A stretch of 64,000 nucleotides of DNA, from positions 1,426,001-1,490,000 of the forward strand of contig NZ_CP127174.1 in the NCBI RefSeq assembly GCF_030273315.1, given 5' to 3'. Below, in pieces: positions 1-7,738 of this stretch. Each line of letters opens with the position of its first letter. Positions within the stretch are counted from its first letter, which is position 1. The stretch comes from Natrialbaceae archaeon AArc-T1-2. Lineage in GTDB: Archaea; Halobacteriota; Halobacteria; Halobacteriales; Natrialbaceae. A program made the translations under genes and the position numbers. Under the pieces are notes generated by a model. The model was not told the origin of the DNA. It saw only the letters and a program-made list of their open reading frames with translations, and did no database searches.

Positions 1-373
1 TCGTCGGTTCCGTGGTCACGCTGGCTGTCTCGTCTGCACTCGAGGATCGATCCTCTGGTCGGCGTGCCGACTCCGGCCACTCCGGGAACGTCTCCGATGC
101 CGATCCGCCCTCGTCGGCCGGCGGCCACGACGTCTCGGAGTCGTCGTCGGACACCCACTCACGAACCGTCTCGGCCGCTCGAGAGACTGCCCCGTCTGTA
201 GACGGCGGTGGTGAACTCGAGTTCGGGTTTGGACTCGAGTTCAGGGAATCGTCGCCGGCGTCCGCTTTCGGGACGAACTGAAACGTGTTCCCGTCACAGC
301 TCGGACAGCCCGAGAGCATCTCCTTGGAGCCGTCTTCGAACTCGCGACCACAGTTCGTACACTGGTGAGGCAT
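1..373 (-). CDS. oapC: Origin-associated Zn-ribbon protein OapC (3' end outside window)
   Basis: The gene reads leftward from an ATG at 373 and runs off the left edge, so the C-terminus is missing. The N-terminus has two CxxC knuckles, CTNCG near residue 5 and CPSC near residue 27, which form a zinc ribbon. A long acidic, Ser/Pro-rich stretch follows and looks disordered. The start codon overlaps the stop of the DUF2073 gene (TAATG), so the two are probably translationally coupled. In haloarchaea this protein is the third member of the Era-like GTPase / DUF2073 / Zn-ribbon set named origin-associated proteins. Its biochemical function is not known from sequence. Identification rests on the N-terminal ribbon and the gene order. 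Confidence 0.8.
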   Translation of the reverse strand, partial: MPHQCTNCGREFEDGSKEMLSGCPSCDGNTFQFVPKADAGDDSLNSSPNPNSSSPPPSTDGAVSRAAETVREWVSDDDSETSWPPADEGGSASETFPEWPESARRPEDRSSSADETASVTTEPT

Positions 374-783
374 TAGTCTCGGGACACGAGCGCGCTAATC
401 AGCGTCTCGTCTTTGTGAAGCGTCTCGATCCGATCGGCCGGTCCGATGACGGTCAGTTTGGCGTCCGAGTCGTCGGAGCCCATCAGACGGCCAAGCAGTG
501 AAGAGCCGCTGCCGCTTCCTTTCGGATAGGTCTCGATCTCGATTCCGTTGAACTCGTCCGGGCTGATCTCGGACATCGTCACCTCGATGAGTTTACTCTC
601 CTCTTCCGGCGAGAGCCCCTCCTCTAAGATGACGATCTTTCCGTCGTGAACGCCGTCTAAGATCATCCTGATTTTCTCCATAGTCGCCATGCCGGCCATT
701 CGCTGGCCGCTGATCAGGTCGATCTGGACACCGTCTGCACCGTCGACGTCGTCGTGTTCTTTAGCTTCCGGCATCGGTATCAC
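373..783 (-). CDS. oapB: DUF2073 origin-associated protein OapB
   Basis: 136 residues, matching the usual size of archaeal DUF2073 proteins. The N-terminal part contains SGQRMAGMATMEKIRMILD followed by an acidic segment with DGKIVILEEGLSPEEES, the typical core of this family. There is no transmembrane segment or known catalytic motif. Its start overlaps the 3' end of the GTPase gene by four bases (ATGA) and its stop overlaps the oapC start, so oapA-oapB-oapC form a tightly coupled operon. The family always travels with the Era-like GTPase and lies beside the orc1-linked origin in haloarchaea, so a role with the GTPase is likely. The actual function is unknown. Confidence 0.85.
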   Translation of the reverse strand: MIPMPEAKEHDDVDGADGVQIDLISGQRMAGMATMEKIRMILDGVHDGKIVILEEGLSPEEESKLIEVTMSEISPDEFNGIEIETYPKGSGSGSSLLGRLMGSDDSDAKLTVIGPADRIETLHKDETLISALVSRD

Positions 784-1418
784 CCGAAATACTCCGCGAT
801 GCTCTCGTACACTTCATCCATGTTGTCGCCTTCTTTCGCCGAGAGTGGAATCGTCTTGTGCTGTGGAAACGCGTCTTCGATCCGCTTGACGCTTGCCTCG
901 TCGAGGTCGATCTTGTTTGCAAAGATCAACACGGGAAGATCGCGAGATTCGATGATACCGATGAGCATCGTGTTGACCTGCGTGATCGGATCCTCGGCGC
1001 TGTCGAGAACGTAGATGACGCCGTCGACGTCCTCACGGAGCCAGTGCATCGCTTCGGCGACGCCCTCGGTCGCCTCGCGGGACCGTCGGATGGCCTCGTC
1101 TTCCTCGAGTTCGTCGGTGAACTCCTCGTAATCGACCTTGGTCGTCACCCCCGGCGTGTCGACGATGTCGATGGTGACTGACTTACCGTTGCGCTCGATC
1201 TCGACATTTTCTTTCCGTCGCGCGCGTCTTGTTTCGTGAGGAACGTGGCTTTCCTTTCCGATTGCGTCACCGGTCCAGTCACGTGCGATACGGTTTGCCA
1301 GCGTCGTTTTTCCGGCGTTTGGCGGTCCGTAGATGCCGATTCGCTTCGGCTCCTGTTCGGAGAACAGGCGATCCGTAACGCGAGAGATACTATCTTTGAG
1401 TCCTGTGAACAGTCCCAT
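780..1418 (-). CDS. oapA: Era-like GTP-binding protein OapA
   Basis: 212-residue small GTPase. Visible G motifs: G1 IYGPPNAGKTTLANRIA near residue 30, G3 DIVDTPGV near residue 110, G4 FANKIDLDE near residue 168 and G5 LSAKEG near residue 194. No C-terminal KH domain is present, unlike bacterial Era. It is the first gene of the leftward oapABC operon and starts about 270 bp from the nearest ORB of the origin, so its promoter lies inside the origin region. The family is associated with the orc1 origin in haloarchaea. A link to replication or to RNA metabolism is unproven. Start chosen at the ATG giving MGLFTGLKDSI, just after a short gap from the origin DNA. Confidence 0.88.
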   Translation of the reverse strand: MGLFTGLKDSISRVTDRLFSEQEPKRIGIYGPPNAGKTTLANRIARDWTGDAIGKESHVPHETRRARRKENVEIERNGKSVTIDIVDTPGVTTKVDYEEFTDELEEDEAIRRSREATEGVAEAMHWLREDVDGVIYVLDSAEDPITQVNTMLIGIIESRDLPVLIFANKIDLDEASVKRIEDAFPQHKTIPLSAKEGDNMDEVYESIAEYFG

Positions 1419-1688
1419 CCTTAGGTCCTCCGGGCACCACGGGGTGCGTCTGCGCGTAATACTGCGCTCGATTCACTTAAGCCTACGTCAGACATGTTTA
1501 CTATCCAAAACTGCGGAATTATCGGTGACGATAACGACGCTTCGAACGCGAACGCCGATCGTGCGATCGTTCCCCAGGGACGGGTCGTGTTGGACAGCCT
1601 TCTGTGATTCACCCGACGGGAGTGTCAACGATATTAGGGATGGGCGAGGATAGCAAGCTGATGTGACGGTGGCCTACCCGATTGCCGA

Positions 1689-1718
1689 CCCCCCCACCCC
1701 TTCGTTTCGGGTGGAAAC
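1689..1718 (-). promoter_or_regulatory. Origin recognition box 1 (left, inverted)
   Basis: Read on the minus strand it contains CCCGAAACGAAGGGGT followed by seven G residues. This is the haloarchaeal ORB core with its G-string. It is inverted relative to the box at 1990-2018 and bounds the left side of the AT-rich core. It is a predicted Orc1/Cdc6 binding site. Confidence 0.85.
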
Positions 1719-1989
1719 TGCCGAACGTTCGTTCCGGAAATACGGGCAATACCACCTTTCGTTCCCATCGAACGCACGTTTACAGGTGTGAGATGCCGGA
1801 ATTTGGTCCGGAGATGGTTCTAGTAATTCGGGAGGCAGACAGCCGCGTTTTTGATTCTCTCTAGTAACTAAATACAACACATCTAGTAATAAGTTAGATC
1901 TGCTAGGACTGCGGATACTGTTTCTATTCGCTTCACTTGAATCTTCCTACTCTAGATACCCCCCCCTCTCCCCCCTCCCTTCTCACAGA

Positions 1990-2018
1990 GTTGCACTCGA
2001 AACGAAGGGGTGGGGGGG
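1990..2018 (+). promoter_or_regulatory. Origin recognition box 2 (right)
   Basis: Contains CACTCGAAACGAAGGGGT followed by a run of seven G. It shares the CGAAACGAAGGGGTGGGGGGG block exactly with the left box and has the opposite orientation. It bounds the right side of the candidate unwinding element. Confidence 0.85.
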
Positions 2019-2237
2019 TCCAGTATCTCTCTCCCATCTCAGATCCTTTCCAGCTGTCCTCAATACCATTCAATCTTCGACGGCAACAATGTGCAGGACA
2101 CACGCGGTCTCGCCGACACCTGCTGGATCACTATGGGATCTACACTCCGAACTCACACGGACACGTCAACGTATCCTCGTGGCGAACCGTTCTCACGGTC
2201 GCCACACTCGAGACACGTTTGACTCGTCCACGTTTCT

Positions 2238-2318
2238 GATACTGTCGGCTGTAACTGTGTGACGATTCTCGCCTCCGGTAACGGCGAGAGTCTCACACGA
2301 CGAACAGCTGGCAGTATG
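2238..2318. repeat. 81-bp imperfect palindrome, family 1 copy A
   Basis: Two 36-nt arms, starting GATACTGTCGGCTGT and ending AGCTGGCAGTATG, surround a loop of about 9 nt. The inner stem pairs TCTCGCC with GGCGAGA. It matches the elements at 4250-4331 and 54326-54406 in length, termini and inner stem. It lies inside the origin region between ORB2 and ORB3. It encodes nothing and could be a non-autonomous mobile hairpin or a 3' RNA structure. Confidence 0.8.
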
Positions 2319-2534
2319 ACTCGACCTCGAGAGAGACCGTACCGCACACATATTTCACTTCGTGCGCGTAACAACACTTAATAGAGGATAACAACGTTCA
2401 GCGGAAGGGAAGAATTTAATATCTAGTCTTTCCTCTGGTTCGATTGCATCAACTGGACCCGAGGGAACTATCGAAATCTCGATAACGGCTTTCTGTAGTC
2501 TGTACGAGCCGAAACACTCTCGCTCGGGTCGACC

Positions 2535-2555
2535 TTCCACCTGAAACGAGGGGGT
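2535..2555 (+). promoter_or_regulatory. Origin recognition box 3 at the orc1 start
   Basis: TTCCACCTGAAACGAGGGGG matches the ORB core with a slightly changed GAGGGGGT end. It ends 13 bp before the orc1 start codon, so it overlaps the expected transcription start region. Orc1 binding here could repress its own gene as well as serve the origin; that is inference. Confidence 0.75.
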
Positions 2556-2568
2556 ACGTGCACGCCAG

Positions 2569-4251
2569 ATGTCTGACGACGATCAGTACCGAACCGATCC
2601 GGGTCGTGACCTCGACCTCGAGTCGGCACGCGGGTTCGCGACGGACCTCGCGGAGACCGATCTAACCGAGGGAGAGCTGACCGACGAGGACTCGAGTCAG
2701 GGACTGTTCGACGATTTGCTCAGTGGCGAACCGATCTTCGAGAACAAGGAGGTACTTCGCCCCTCGTACACGCCACACGAACTTCCCCACCGAAGCGACC
2801 AGATCAACAAGATGGCGACGATCCTCGTCGCCGCGCTGCGTGGAGAAACGCCTTCGAACATCCTCATCTACGGCAAGACCGGCACGGGAAAGACCGCGAG
2901 TGCGAAGTTCGTCAGCAAGGAACTCGAGAGCACCTCCTCGAAGTACAGTGTTCCGTGTGACGTCGAGTACATCAACTGCGAGGTGACCGACACGCAGTAT
3001 CGCGTACTCGCCCAGCTCGCGAACAAGTTCATCGAGGAGAACGAACGGCTCATCGAGGATCGAATCGCCTCCCTCGAAGAACTTCGTGAGGCAGTCGAAA
3101 CCTACGAGGAGGGGTGTGCGGACTCGAGTACCGACTCGACGGCGGGTTCGCTGTTCGATCCCGACGATCCGGGCGTCGACGACCGAACCGACGCTTCGGA
3201 TGCGTTCGATACGGACGGTTCCACCTCGCCGTCCGGTGAATCTCCAGTCGAAACGAAGGGGTCTGACGGATCGGCCGAGGACCATCCGCTGGCGGAGACG
3301 GAGTTCTCTTCGGCCGCCGAGATCGACGGACGGATCGACTCGCTCGAGACCGATCGCGACTCCTTCGAGGAGGTGCCGATGACCGGATGGCCGACCGACC
3401 GGGTTTACAGCGTCTTCTTCGACGCTGTGGATTACTCAGAGCGCGTCGTCGTCATCATGTTAGACGAGATCGACAAACTCGTCGAGAAAAGCGGCGACGA
3501 CACCCTGTATAACCTCTCGCGGATGAACTCCGAACTCGAGAACTCCCGGGTGTCGATCATCGGCATCTCGAACGACCTGAAGTTCACCGACTTTCTCGAT
3601 CCCCGCGTCAAGTCCTCGCTCGGGGAGGAGGAGATCGTCTTCCCGCCCTATGACGCAAACCAGCTCCGGGACATCCTCCAGCACCGGGCCGAAGTGGCGT
3701 TCAAAGACGGTGCGCTCTCCGAGGACGTCATCCCGCTGTGTGCAGCCTTTGCCGCACAGGAACACGGAGACGCCCGGCGGGCGCTCGATCTCCTGCGGAC
3801 GGCGGGCGAACTCGCCGAACGCTCCCAGTCCGAGACGATCGTCGAGGATCACGTCCGCCGGGCACAGGACAAGATCGAACTCGATCGAGTCGTCGAGGTC
3901 GTCCGCACCCTGCCGACTCAGAGCAAACTCGTTCTATTCTCGATCATTCTACTCGAGAAAAACGGCGTCCACAGCATCAACACGGGCGAGGTCTACAACA
4001 TCTACAAACGCCTCTGTGAGGAGATCGACGCCGACGTCCTCACCCAGCGTCGCGTGACCGATCTCATCAGCGAACTCGACATGCTCGGCATCGTCAACGC
4101 CGTCGTCGTCTCGAAGGGACGGTACGGCCGCACGAAAGAGATCAGCCTCTCGGTTCCGCTCGAGGAGACGGAAGTCGTCTTGCAGTCGGACTCTCGGCTG
4201 TCGGATATCGAGGACGTCCAGCCGTTCGTCCAGGCGCGATTCGATAACTGA
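2569..4251 (+). CDS. orc1: Orc1/Cdc6 replication initiator
   Basis: 560-residue AAA+ initiator that recognises ORBs and loads the MCM helicase. Walker A YGKTGTGKTAS is at residues 101-111 and Walker B VVVIMLDEID at 293-302. Sensor and lid regions follow, and a C-terminal winged helix lies at about residues 455-545. Between Walker A and B, residues about 180-265 form an acidic Ser/Thr-rich insertion that looks disordered. The ORB at 3241-3262 is encoded inside it. The start is the first ATG after ORB3. The TGA stop is part of a TGATAC palindrome. The position next to oriC and upstream of the signal peptidase and DP1 identifies it as the origin-linked Orc1. Confidence 0.96.
   Translation: MSDDDQYRTDPGRDLDLESARGFATDLAETDLTEGELTDEDSSQGLFDDLLSGEPIFENKEVLRPSYTPHELPHRSDQINKMATILVAALRGETPSNILIYGKTGTGKTASAKFVSKELESTSSKYSVPCDVEYINCEVTDTQYRVLAQLANKFIEENERLIEDRIASLEELREAVETYEEGCADSSTDSTAGSLFDPDDPGVDDRTDASDAFDTDGSTSPSGESPVETKGSDGSAEDHPLAETEFSSAAEIDGRIDSLETDRDSFEEVPMTGWPTDRVYSVFFDAVDYSERVVVIMLDEIDKLVEKSGDDTLYNLSRMNSELENSRVSIIGISNDLKFTDFLDPRVKSSLGEEEIVFPPYDANQLRDILQHRAEVAFKDGALSEDVIPLCAAFAAQEHGDARRALDLLRTAGELAERSQSETIVEDHVRRAQDKIELDRVVEVVRTLPTQSKLVLFSIILLEKNGVHSINTGEVYNIYKRLCEEIDADVLTQRRVTDLISELDMLGIVNAVVVSKGRYGRTKEISLSVPLEETEVVLQSDSRLSDIEDVQPFVQARFDN
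3241..3262 (+). promoter_or_regulatory. ORB-like site inside the orc1 coding region
   Basis: CAGTCGAAACGAAGGGGT is an almost exact match to the CGAAACGAAGGGGT core of ORB1 and ORB2. It is encoded in frame as codons 225-232 (SPVETKGS) of orc1, inside the disordered acidic insertion. It lacks the extended G-string. Orc1 binding is inferred from the match. Confidence 0.7.
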
Positions 4252-4331
4252 TACTGCCGGACGTACGTCGTGAACGATTCGCGCCGCCCCGGGGTGGCGC
4301 GAATCGTCACACAGGTACGTCCGATAGTATG
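4250..4331. repeat. 82-bp palindrome, family 1 copy B
   Basis: Arms of 36 nt begin GATACTGCCGGACGTAC and end GTACGTCCGATAGTATG. The inner stem ATTCGCGCC pairs with GGCGCGAAT around a CCCCGGGG-type loop. Its first bases supply the TGA stop of orc1, and it ends 7 bp before the stop of the convergent signal peptidase gene. It may act as a two-way terminator. It is very similar to the copies at 2238-2318 and 54326-54406. Confidence 0.85.
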
Positions 4332-4338
4332 ACGCCCG

Positions 4339-5394
4339 CTACCAGCTTCCCGGACGACGGCTGCCGGCGATCGCGGCGACGCTCGCGACGGCGACGAGAC
4401 CGACCTGGAGGCCGCTCGAGCCGCCGGAGGCGGGTCCTCTGTCGGGACCGAGGTTGGGGCCAGGTCCGGGTGTGGAACCGGCCTGTGACGGCGAACTCAC
4501 GAGCAGCGAGTCAAACACCAGTCGAACGTGCCCGAGCCACGGAATGCGTACCGACGCTTTGCCGGTGACCCACTCCGGGCTGACGACGTCCGTCGGAGCA
4601 CCGCTGCCTGCCTGATCGTAGCCCGAGTTCGCGTCGCCTTTGGTGATGAATCCGTCGTGGTCGGCCGGACAGGTGGTGAGGTCCTCACAGGTAGCGCCGT
4701 TGAGATGCTCCGGATCCGCCTGTTCGTCGACCCAGTTGTCGTCTTCTTCGACCCAGTAGTGAGCTCGGTGTATCACGGGGGTCTGAAACTCGTCGCCGTT
4801 GGGCTCGAAGATGATCACGTCTCCGGGTTCGCCGAACTTCTCGTGGCCGCCGTTCTGGCCGTTCTCGTAGGTAACGACGCCGGTCCCGTCGATCGGCTCG
4901 TCGCCGACGAAGCGGTTCTCGTCGACGACGAAGATCATGTCGCCACGTTCCATGTTCGGCTCCATACTGCCGCTTTCGACGGCGACCAGCGGGGGCCAGA
5001 CGCCGCTGACCGCGAACAGCACGAGCCCGATCAGGAGGACGATCGCGACGCTGCTTGCGACGTCACGGATCATCGTCACCGTGCCGTCGTCCGACTTCAG
5101 AAACCAGCGCACGACGCCGTCGTCTTCGATCGTCACCCCGCCGGAACGGGTCGGTCGATCGCCGTCGGCGCGTCGACTGGACCCGGTGTCGTGAGGGCCT
5201 GAATCGCCACGTGGTTTGGCCCATCCGTCGCCGTCTGATCCACTGTCGTCGTCTCTCCCGTCGTGCTCCGACCGGGACAGGTCGTCACGTCGTCGATCGT
5301 CGTCGTGGTCGCCGTCGGACTCCCCTTCATCGTCACGGCTATTGCGACTATCGTGGGGGCCGCTGGAGGAGTCGTCCGGACCGGGACCGCTCAT
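4339..5394 (-). CDS. sec11: Signal peptidase I (archaeal Sec11-like, S26 family)
   Basis: Membrane-bound endopeptidase that removes Sec signal peptides. From the chosen ATG the protein has 351 residues; an ATG nine codons upstream is possible. A highly acidic, Asp/Ser/Arg-rich cytoplasmic tail of about 110 residues precedes a transmembrane helix (VAIVLLIGLVLFAVSGV). The catalytic serine box VESGSMEPNMERGD follows at about residues 140-152, and the conserved His box VIHRAHYWV lies further on. As in archaeal and ER enzymes, a His-based rather than Lys-based dyad is expected. A second hydrophobic stretch near the C-terminus (LQVGLVAVASVAAIAG) suggests a C-terminal anchor. The gene sits between orc1 and DP1 as in other haloarchaea. 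Confidence 0.9.
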   Translation of the reverse strand: MSGPGPDDSSSGPHDSRNSRDDEGESDGDHDDDRRRDDLSRSEHDGRDDDSGSDGDGWAKPRGDSGPHDTGSSRRADGDRPTRSGGVTIEDDGVVRWFLKSDDGTVTMIRDVASSVAIVLLIGLVLFAVSGVWPPLVAVESGSMEPNMERGDMIFVVDENRFVGDEPIDGTGVVTYENGQNGGHEKFGEPGDVIIFEPNGDEFQTPVIHRAHYWVEEDDNWVDEQADPEHLNGATCEDLTTCPADHDGFITKGDANSGYDQAGSGAPTDVVSPEWVTGKASVRIPWLGHVRLVFDSLLVSSPSQAGSTPGPGPNLGPDRGPASGGSSGLQVGLVAVASVAAIAGSRRPGSW

Positions 5395-5509
5395 CGCCTC
5401 CTTCTTTGCCGGGCCCGGCAATCAACCTTCTGTTCGTGCCAGTCGTGGACCGATGCCGATAGCCGGACATTCGTCACCCTTATTTCGAAACTCACGAAAC
5501 CCGACTGGT

Positions 5510-7078
5510 GTGCCACTCGAGGGGTCTGCCCGGATCGTCGACGCGTTCACGAGCCGTGGCTACAACGTCGAACGCGAGGCGGTGACCCTGATCGCGTCCT
5601 CGGAGAATCCGGCCGCGACGATCGAACGCGTCGTCGACGCCACAGCTGAGGGAACGCTCGTCGTGCGGACGGATCACGTCCGGTCGATCCTCGAGTCGTC
5701 CGATAGCGGGACTTCCGTCGACGGCGTCGACGACCCCCCCACTTCAACTGGAGCACCCCCCACCGAGACGCCACACGAAAGCGAGGCGTCTCCAGTTGAA
5801 ATGGAGGGGTCGGAGGTGGCAGAGGCCTCGGCGGGATCGACGCGAACGGTCGATCGGTCGGTCGACCCCACGCTTCGTGACCTCGAGATCGACGGCGACA
5901 TGACCGGCCAGAGTACGGGAACGGGCGAGTACGACGACTTCGTGTCGGTCTTTCGCGACCGGCTCGAGCGACTCGGCTCGAAACTCCGCGGGCGGGTCAA
6001 CCACCGGCCGGCGAGTGCGATCGCGGACATGCCCGGCGGCGAGGAGGTCGCGATGGTCGGACTGGTCAACGACGTGCGCTCGACGGCGAGTGGCCACTGG
6101 CTGATCGAACTCGAGGACGCCACCGGCACGTTCCCGTGGCTCGTCATGAAGGATCGGGAGTACGTCGACCTCGTCGACGAACTGCTGTACGACGAGGCCC
6201 TGGCGATGGCGGGGACGCTGTCGGACGATTCGGGGATCGCCTTCGTCGACTCGATGTACTTCCCGGACGTACCCCGAACGCACGAGCCCTCGACTGCGGA
6301 TCGACACGTGCAGGCGGCACTGATAAGCGACGTCCACGTCGGCAGCCAGGAGTTCATGGCCGGGGCCTGGAACCGGTTTGCCGACTGGCTGCACACCGAG
6401 GAGGCCCGCCACGTCGAGTACCTGCTGATCGCCGGCGACATGGTCGAAGGCGTCGGCGTCTACCCCGACCAGGACGAGGAACTCGAGATCGTCGACATCT
6501 ACGAGCAGTACGAGGCGTTCAGCGAGCACCTGAAGTCGGTTCCGGGGGATATGGAGATCGTCATGATTCCGGGCAACCACGACGCGGTCCGCCTCGCTGA
6601 GCCCCAACCCGGCTTCGACGAGGACCTGCGCGAGCTCATGTCGGCTCACGACGCTCGCATCGTGAGCAACCCCTCCACGGTGACGATCGAGGGCGTCTCC
6701 GTGCTGATGTACCACGGCGTCAGCTTAGACGAGGTGATCGCGGAACTCCCCGAGGAGAAAGCGAGCTACGACGACCCCCACAGGGCGATGTACCACCTCC
6801 TCAAGAAACGCCACGTCGCACCGCAGTTCGGCGGTCATACCCGGCTGGCTCCCGAGGAGAACGATTACCTCGTCATCGACGAGGTGCCCGACGTCTTCCA
6901 TACTGGCCACGTCCACAAACTCGGCTTCGGGAAGTACCACAACGTGCTCGCGATCAACTCCGGCTGCTGGCAGGCCCAGACCGACTTCCAGGAGAGTGTC
7001 AACATCGATCCTGACTCGGGGTATGCGCCGATCGTCGACCTCGACACGCTCGATGTGACCGTCCAGAAGTTCAGTTAG
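5510..7078 (+). CDS. polD1: DNA polymerase D small subunit DP1 (3'-5' exonuclease)
   Basis: 522 residues from a GTG start giving (M)PLEGSARIVDAF. A TATA-like CTTATTT lies about 30 bp upstream, so the mRNA is probably leaderless; a longer open frame upstream lacks the family's N-terminus. Order: N-terminal helical domain (1-60), acidic Pro/Ser linker (64-125), OB fold (about 170-255) and calcineurin-type phosphoesterase domain. Metal motifs: ISDVHVG at 272-278, AGDMVEG near 308, PGNHD at 354-358, YHG near 401 and GHVHK near 466. DP1 supplies proofreading for replicative polymerase D; the large subunit is not in this window. Two inverted ORB-like sites are encoded in the linker. Confidence 0.95.
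   Translation: MPLEGSARIVDAFTSRGYNVEREAVTLIASSENPAATIERVVDATAEGTLVVRTDHVRSILESSDSGTSVDGVDDPPTSTGAPPTETPHESEASPVEMEGSEVAEASAGSTRTVDRSVDPTLRDLEIDGDMTGQSTGTGEYDDFVSVFRDRLERLGSKLRGRVNHRPASAIADMPGGEEVAMVGLVNDVRSTASGHWLIELEDATGTFPWLVMKDREYVDLVDELLYDEALAMAGTLSDDSGIAFVDSMYFPDVPRTHEPSTADRHVQAALISDVHVGSQEFMAGAWNRFADWLHTEEARHVEYLLIAGDMVEGVGVYPDQDEELEIVDIYEQYEAFSEHLKSVPGDMEIVMIPGNHDAVRLAEPQPGFDEDLRELMSAHDARIVSNPSTVTIEGVSVLMYHGVSLDEVIAELPEEKASYDDPHRAMYHLLKKRHVAPQFGGHTRLAPEENDYLVIDEVPDVFHTGHVHKLGFGKYHNVLAINSGCWQAQTDFQESVNIDPDSGYAPIVDLDTLDVTVQKFS
5733..5753 (-). promoter_or_regulatory. ORB-like site inside DP1 coding region (inverted)
   Basis: On the minus strand this reads CTCCAGTTGAAGTGGGGGGG, similar to the ORB plan of a CCAGTTGAA half followed by a G-string. 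It lies in the disordered linker of DP1 (codons about 75-82) and is inverted relative to the site at 5790-5810. Confidence 0.55.
5790..5810 (+). promoter_or_regulatory. ORB-like site inside DP1 coding region (direct)
   Basis: CTCCAGTTGAAATGGAGGGG resembles ORB with a diverged centre. It forms an inverted pair with 5733-5753, sharing CTCCAGTTGAA exactly. In frame it encodes SPVEMEG, close to the SPVETKG encoded by the ORB inside orc1. Confidence 0.55.
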
Positions 7079-7526
7079 TCCCCCTCGAACTCGGCTCGAG
7101 TCGAAACCGGACCGTTCGTGCGCCGTCGAATCGCGGACCGAACCCGCGTTCGTCGAATCCGAGTTCCCTGGCGGCGTCTTCGACCCGGTCGTCCCCGAGT
7201 GGGACGAGCACCTCGACGTTCATCCCCTCGCGTTCGGCGAACCGAACCGGCTCGGCGAGCAGCCGTTTACAGGCGTCTTCGGTGCCGTCGATCTGTGTGA
7301 CGTGGACCGTCTCGGCCTGGGCGTCGAAGCTGATGAACCCGAGCAGATCCTCCGGGTTCGAGCCGTTGTACTGTGTTTCCGAGACGTCAGCGTTCGGATC
7401 GTGGGTTCGTTCTTCCGCCACGCGCACCGTGCGATCGTGGACGAGATTTCGCATTACGTCGGTCGGTGAGTCCGCGATCGCCGCCAGCGCGTCGGCGTCG
7501 GCCTCGAGCGCGTCCCGTACGTTCAT
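7071..7526 (-). CDS. GNAT-like acetyltransferase-domain protein
   Basis: 151 residues from the ATG giving MNVRDALEADADALAAIAD. The opening R-ALEADADALAAIAD and the strand LLGFISFDAQAETVHVTQIDGT resemble the beta strands of GNAT acetyltransferases, and CKRLLAEPVRFAEREGMNVEVLV fits the acetyl-CoA-binding and following regions. The substrate cannot be predicted. It converges on DP1, and the two reading frames overlap by 8 bp at their stop codons. The next 212 bp up to lysC hold no other gene. Confidence 0.6.
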   Translation of the reverse strand: MNVRDALEADADALAAIADSPTDVMRNLVHDRTVRVAEERTHDPNADVSETQYNGSNPEDLLGFISFDAQAETVHVTQIDGTEDACKRLLAEPVRFAEREGMNVEVLVPLGDDRVEDAARELGFDERGFGPRFDGARTVRFRLEPSSRGTN

Positions 7527-7738
7527 CGGCGTATGACAAGGACACCCACGGATGTGAATGTTACCCCGCCGACGGGCCGTCCGATCCGGTGGCGACCGAG
7601 AGAGGAGTACTCGAGACCAGCGGTAAACGACCCGGTTTCCGCGCTGTTTGGAGATGAACACAGTTATCTGCCCGCTCTGGTAACGGTAGTCCATATGACC
7701 GTATCCACCGGCTGTTCACACGTCAGTGGGGTGAACGT

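Larger units (their letters stand above)
1419..2568. other. Predicted chromosomal replication origin (oriC1-type)
   Basis: 1,150 bp without a credible gene between the leftward oapABC operon and rightward orc1. Two long ORB elements lie in inverted orientation at 1689-1718 and 1990-2018, with their G-strings pointing outward. The segment between them is AT-rich, especially 1855-1905, and is the candidate duplex-unwinding element. A polypyrimidine tract lies at 1958-1982, an 81-bp palindrome at 2238-2318 and a third ORB at 2535-2555 beside the orc1 start. Inverted ORBs with G-strings around an AT-rich core next to orc1 is the known haloarchaeal oriC1 plan, and the oap genes support it. Promoters of oapA and orc1 must also lie here. 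Confidence 0.88.

Noticed and set aside
1958-1982. C-rich tract as a possible G-quadruplex or additional ORB
   Set aside because: It lacks the GAAACG core of an ORB. It may help origin melting, but nothing more can be claimed from sequence.
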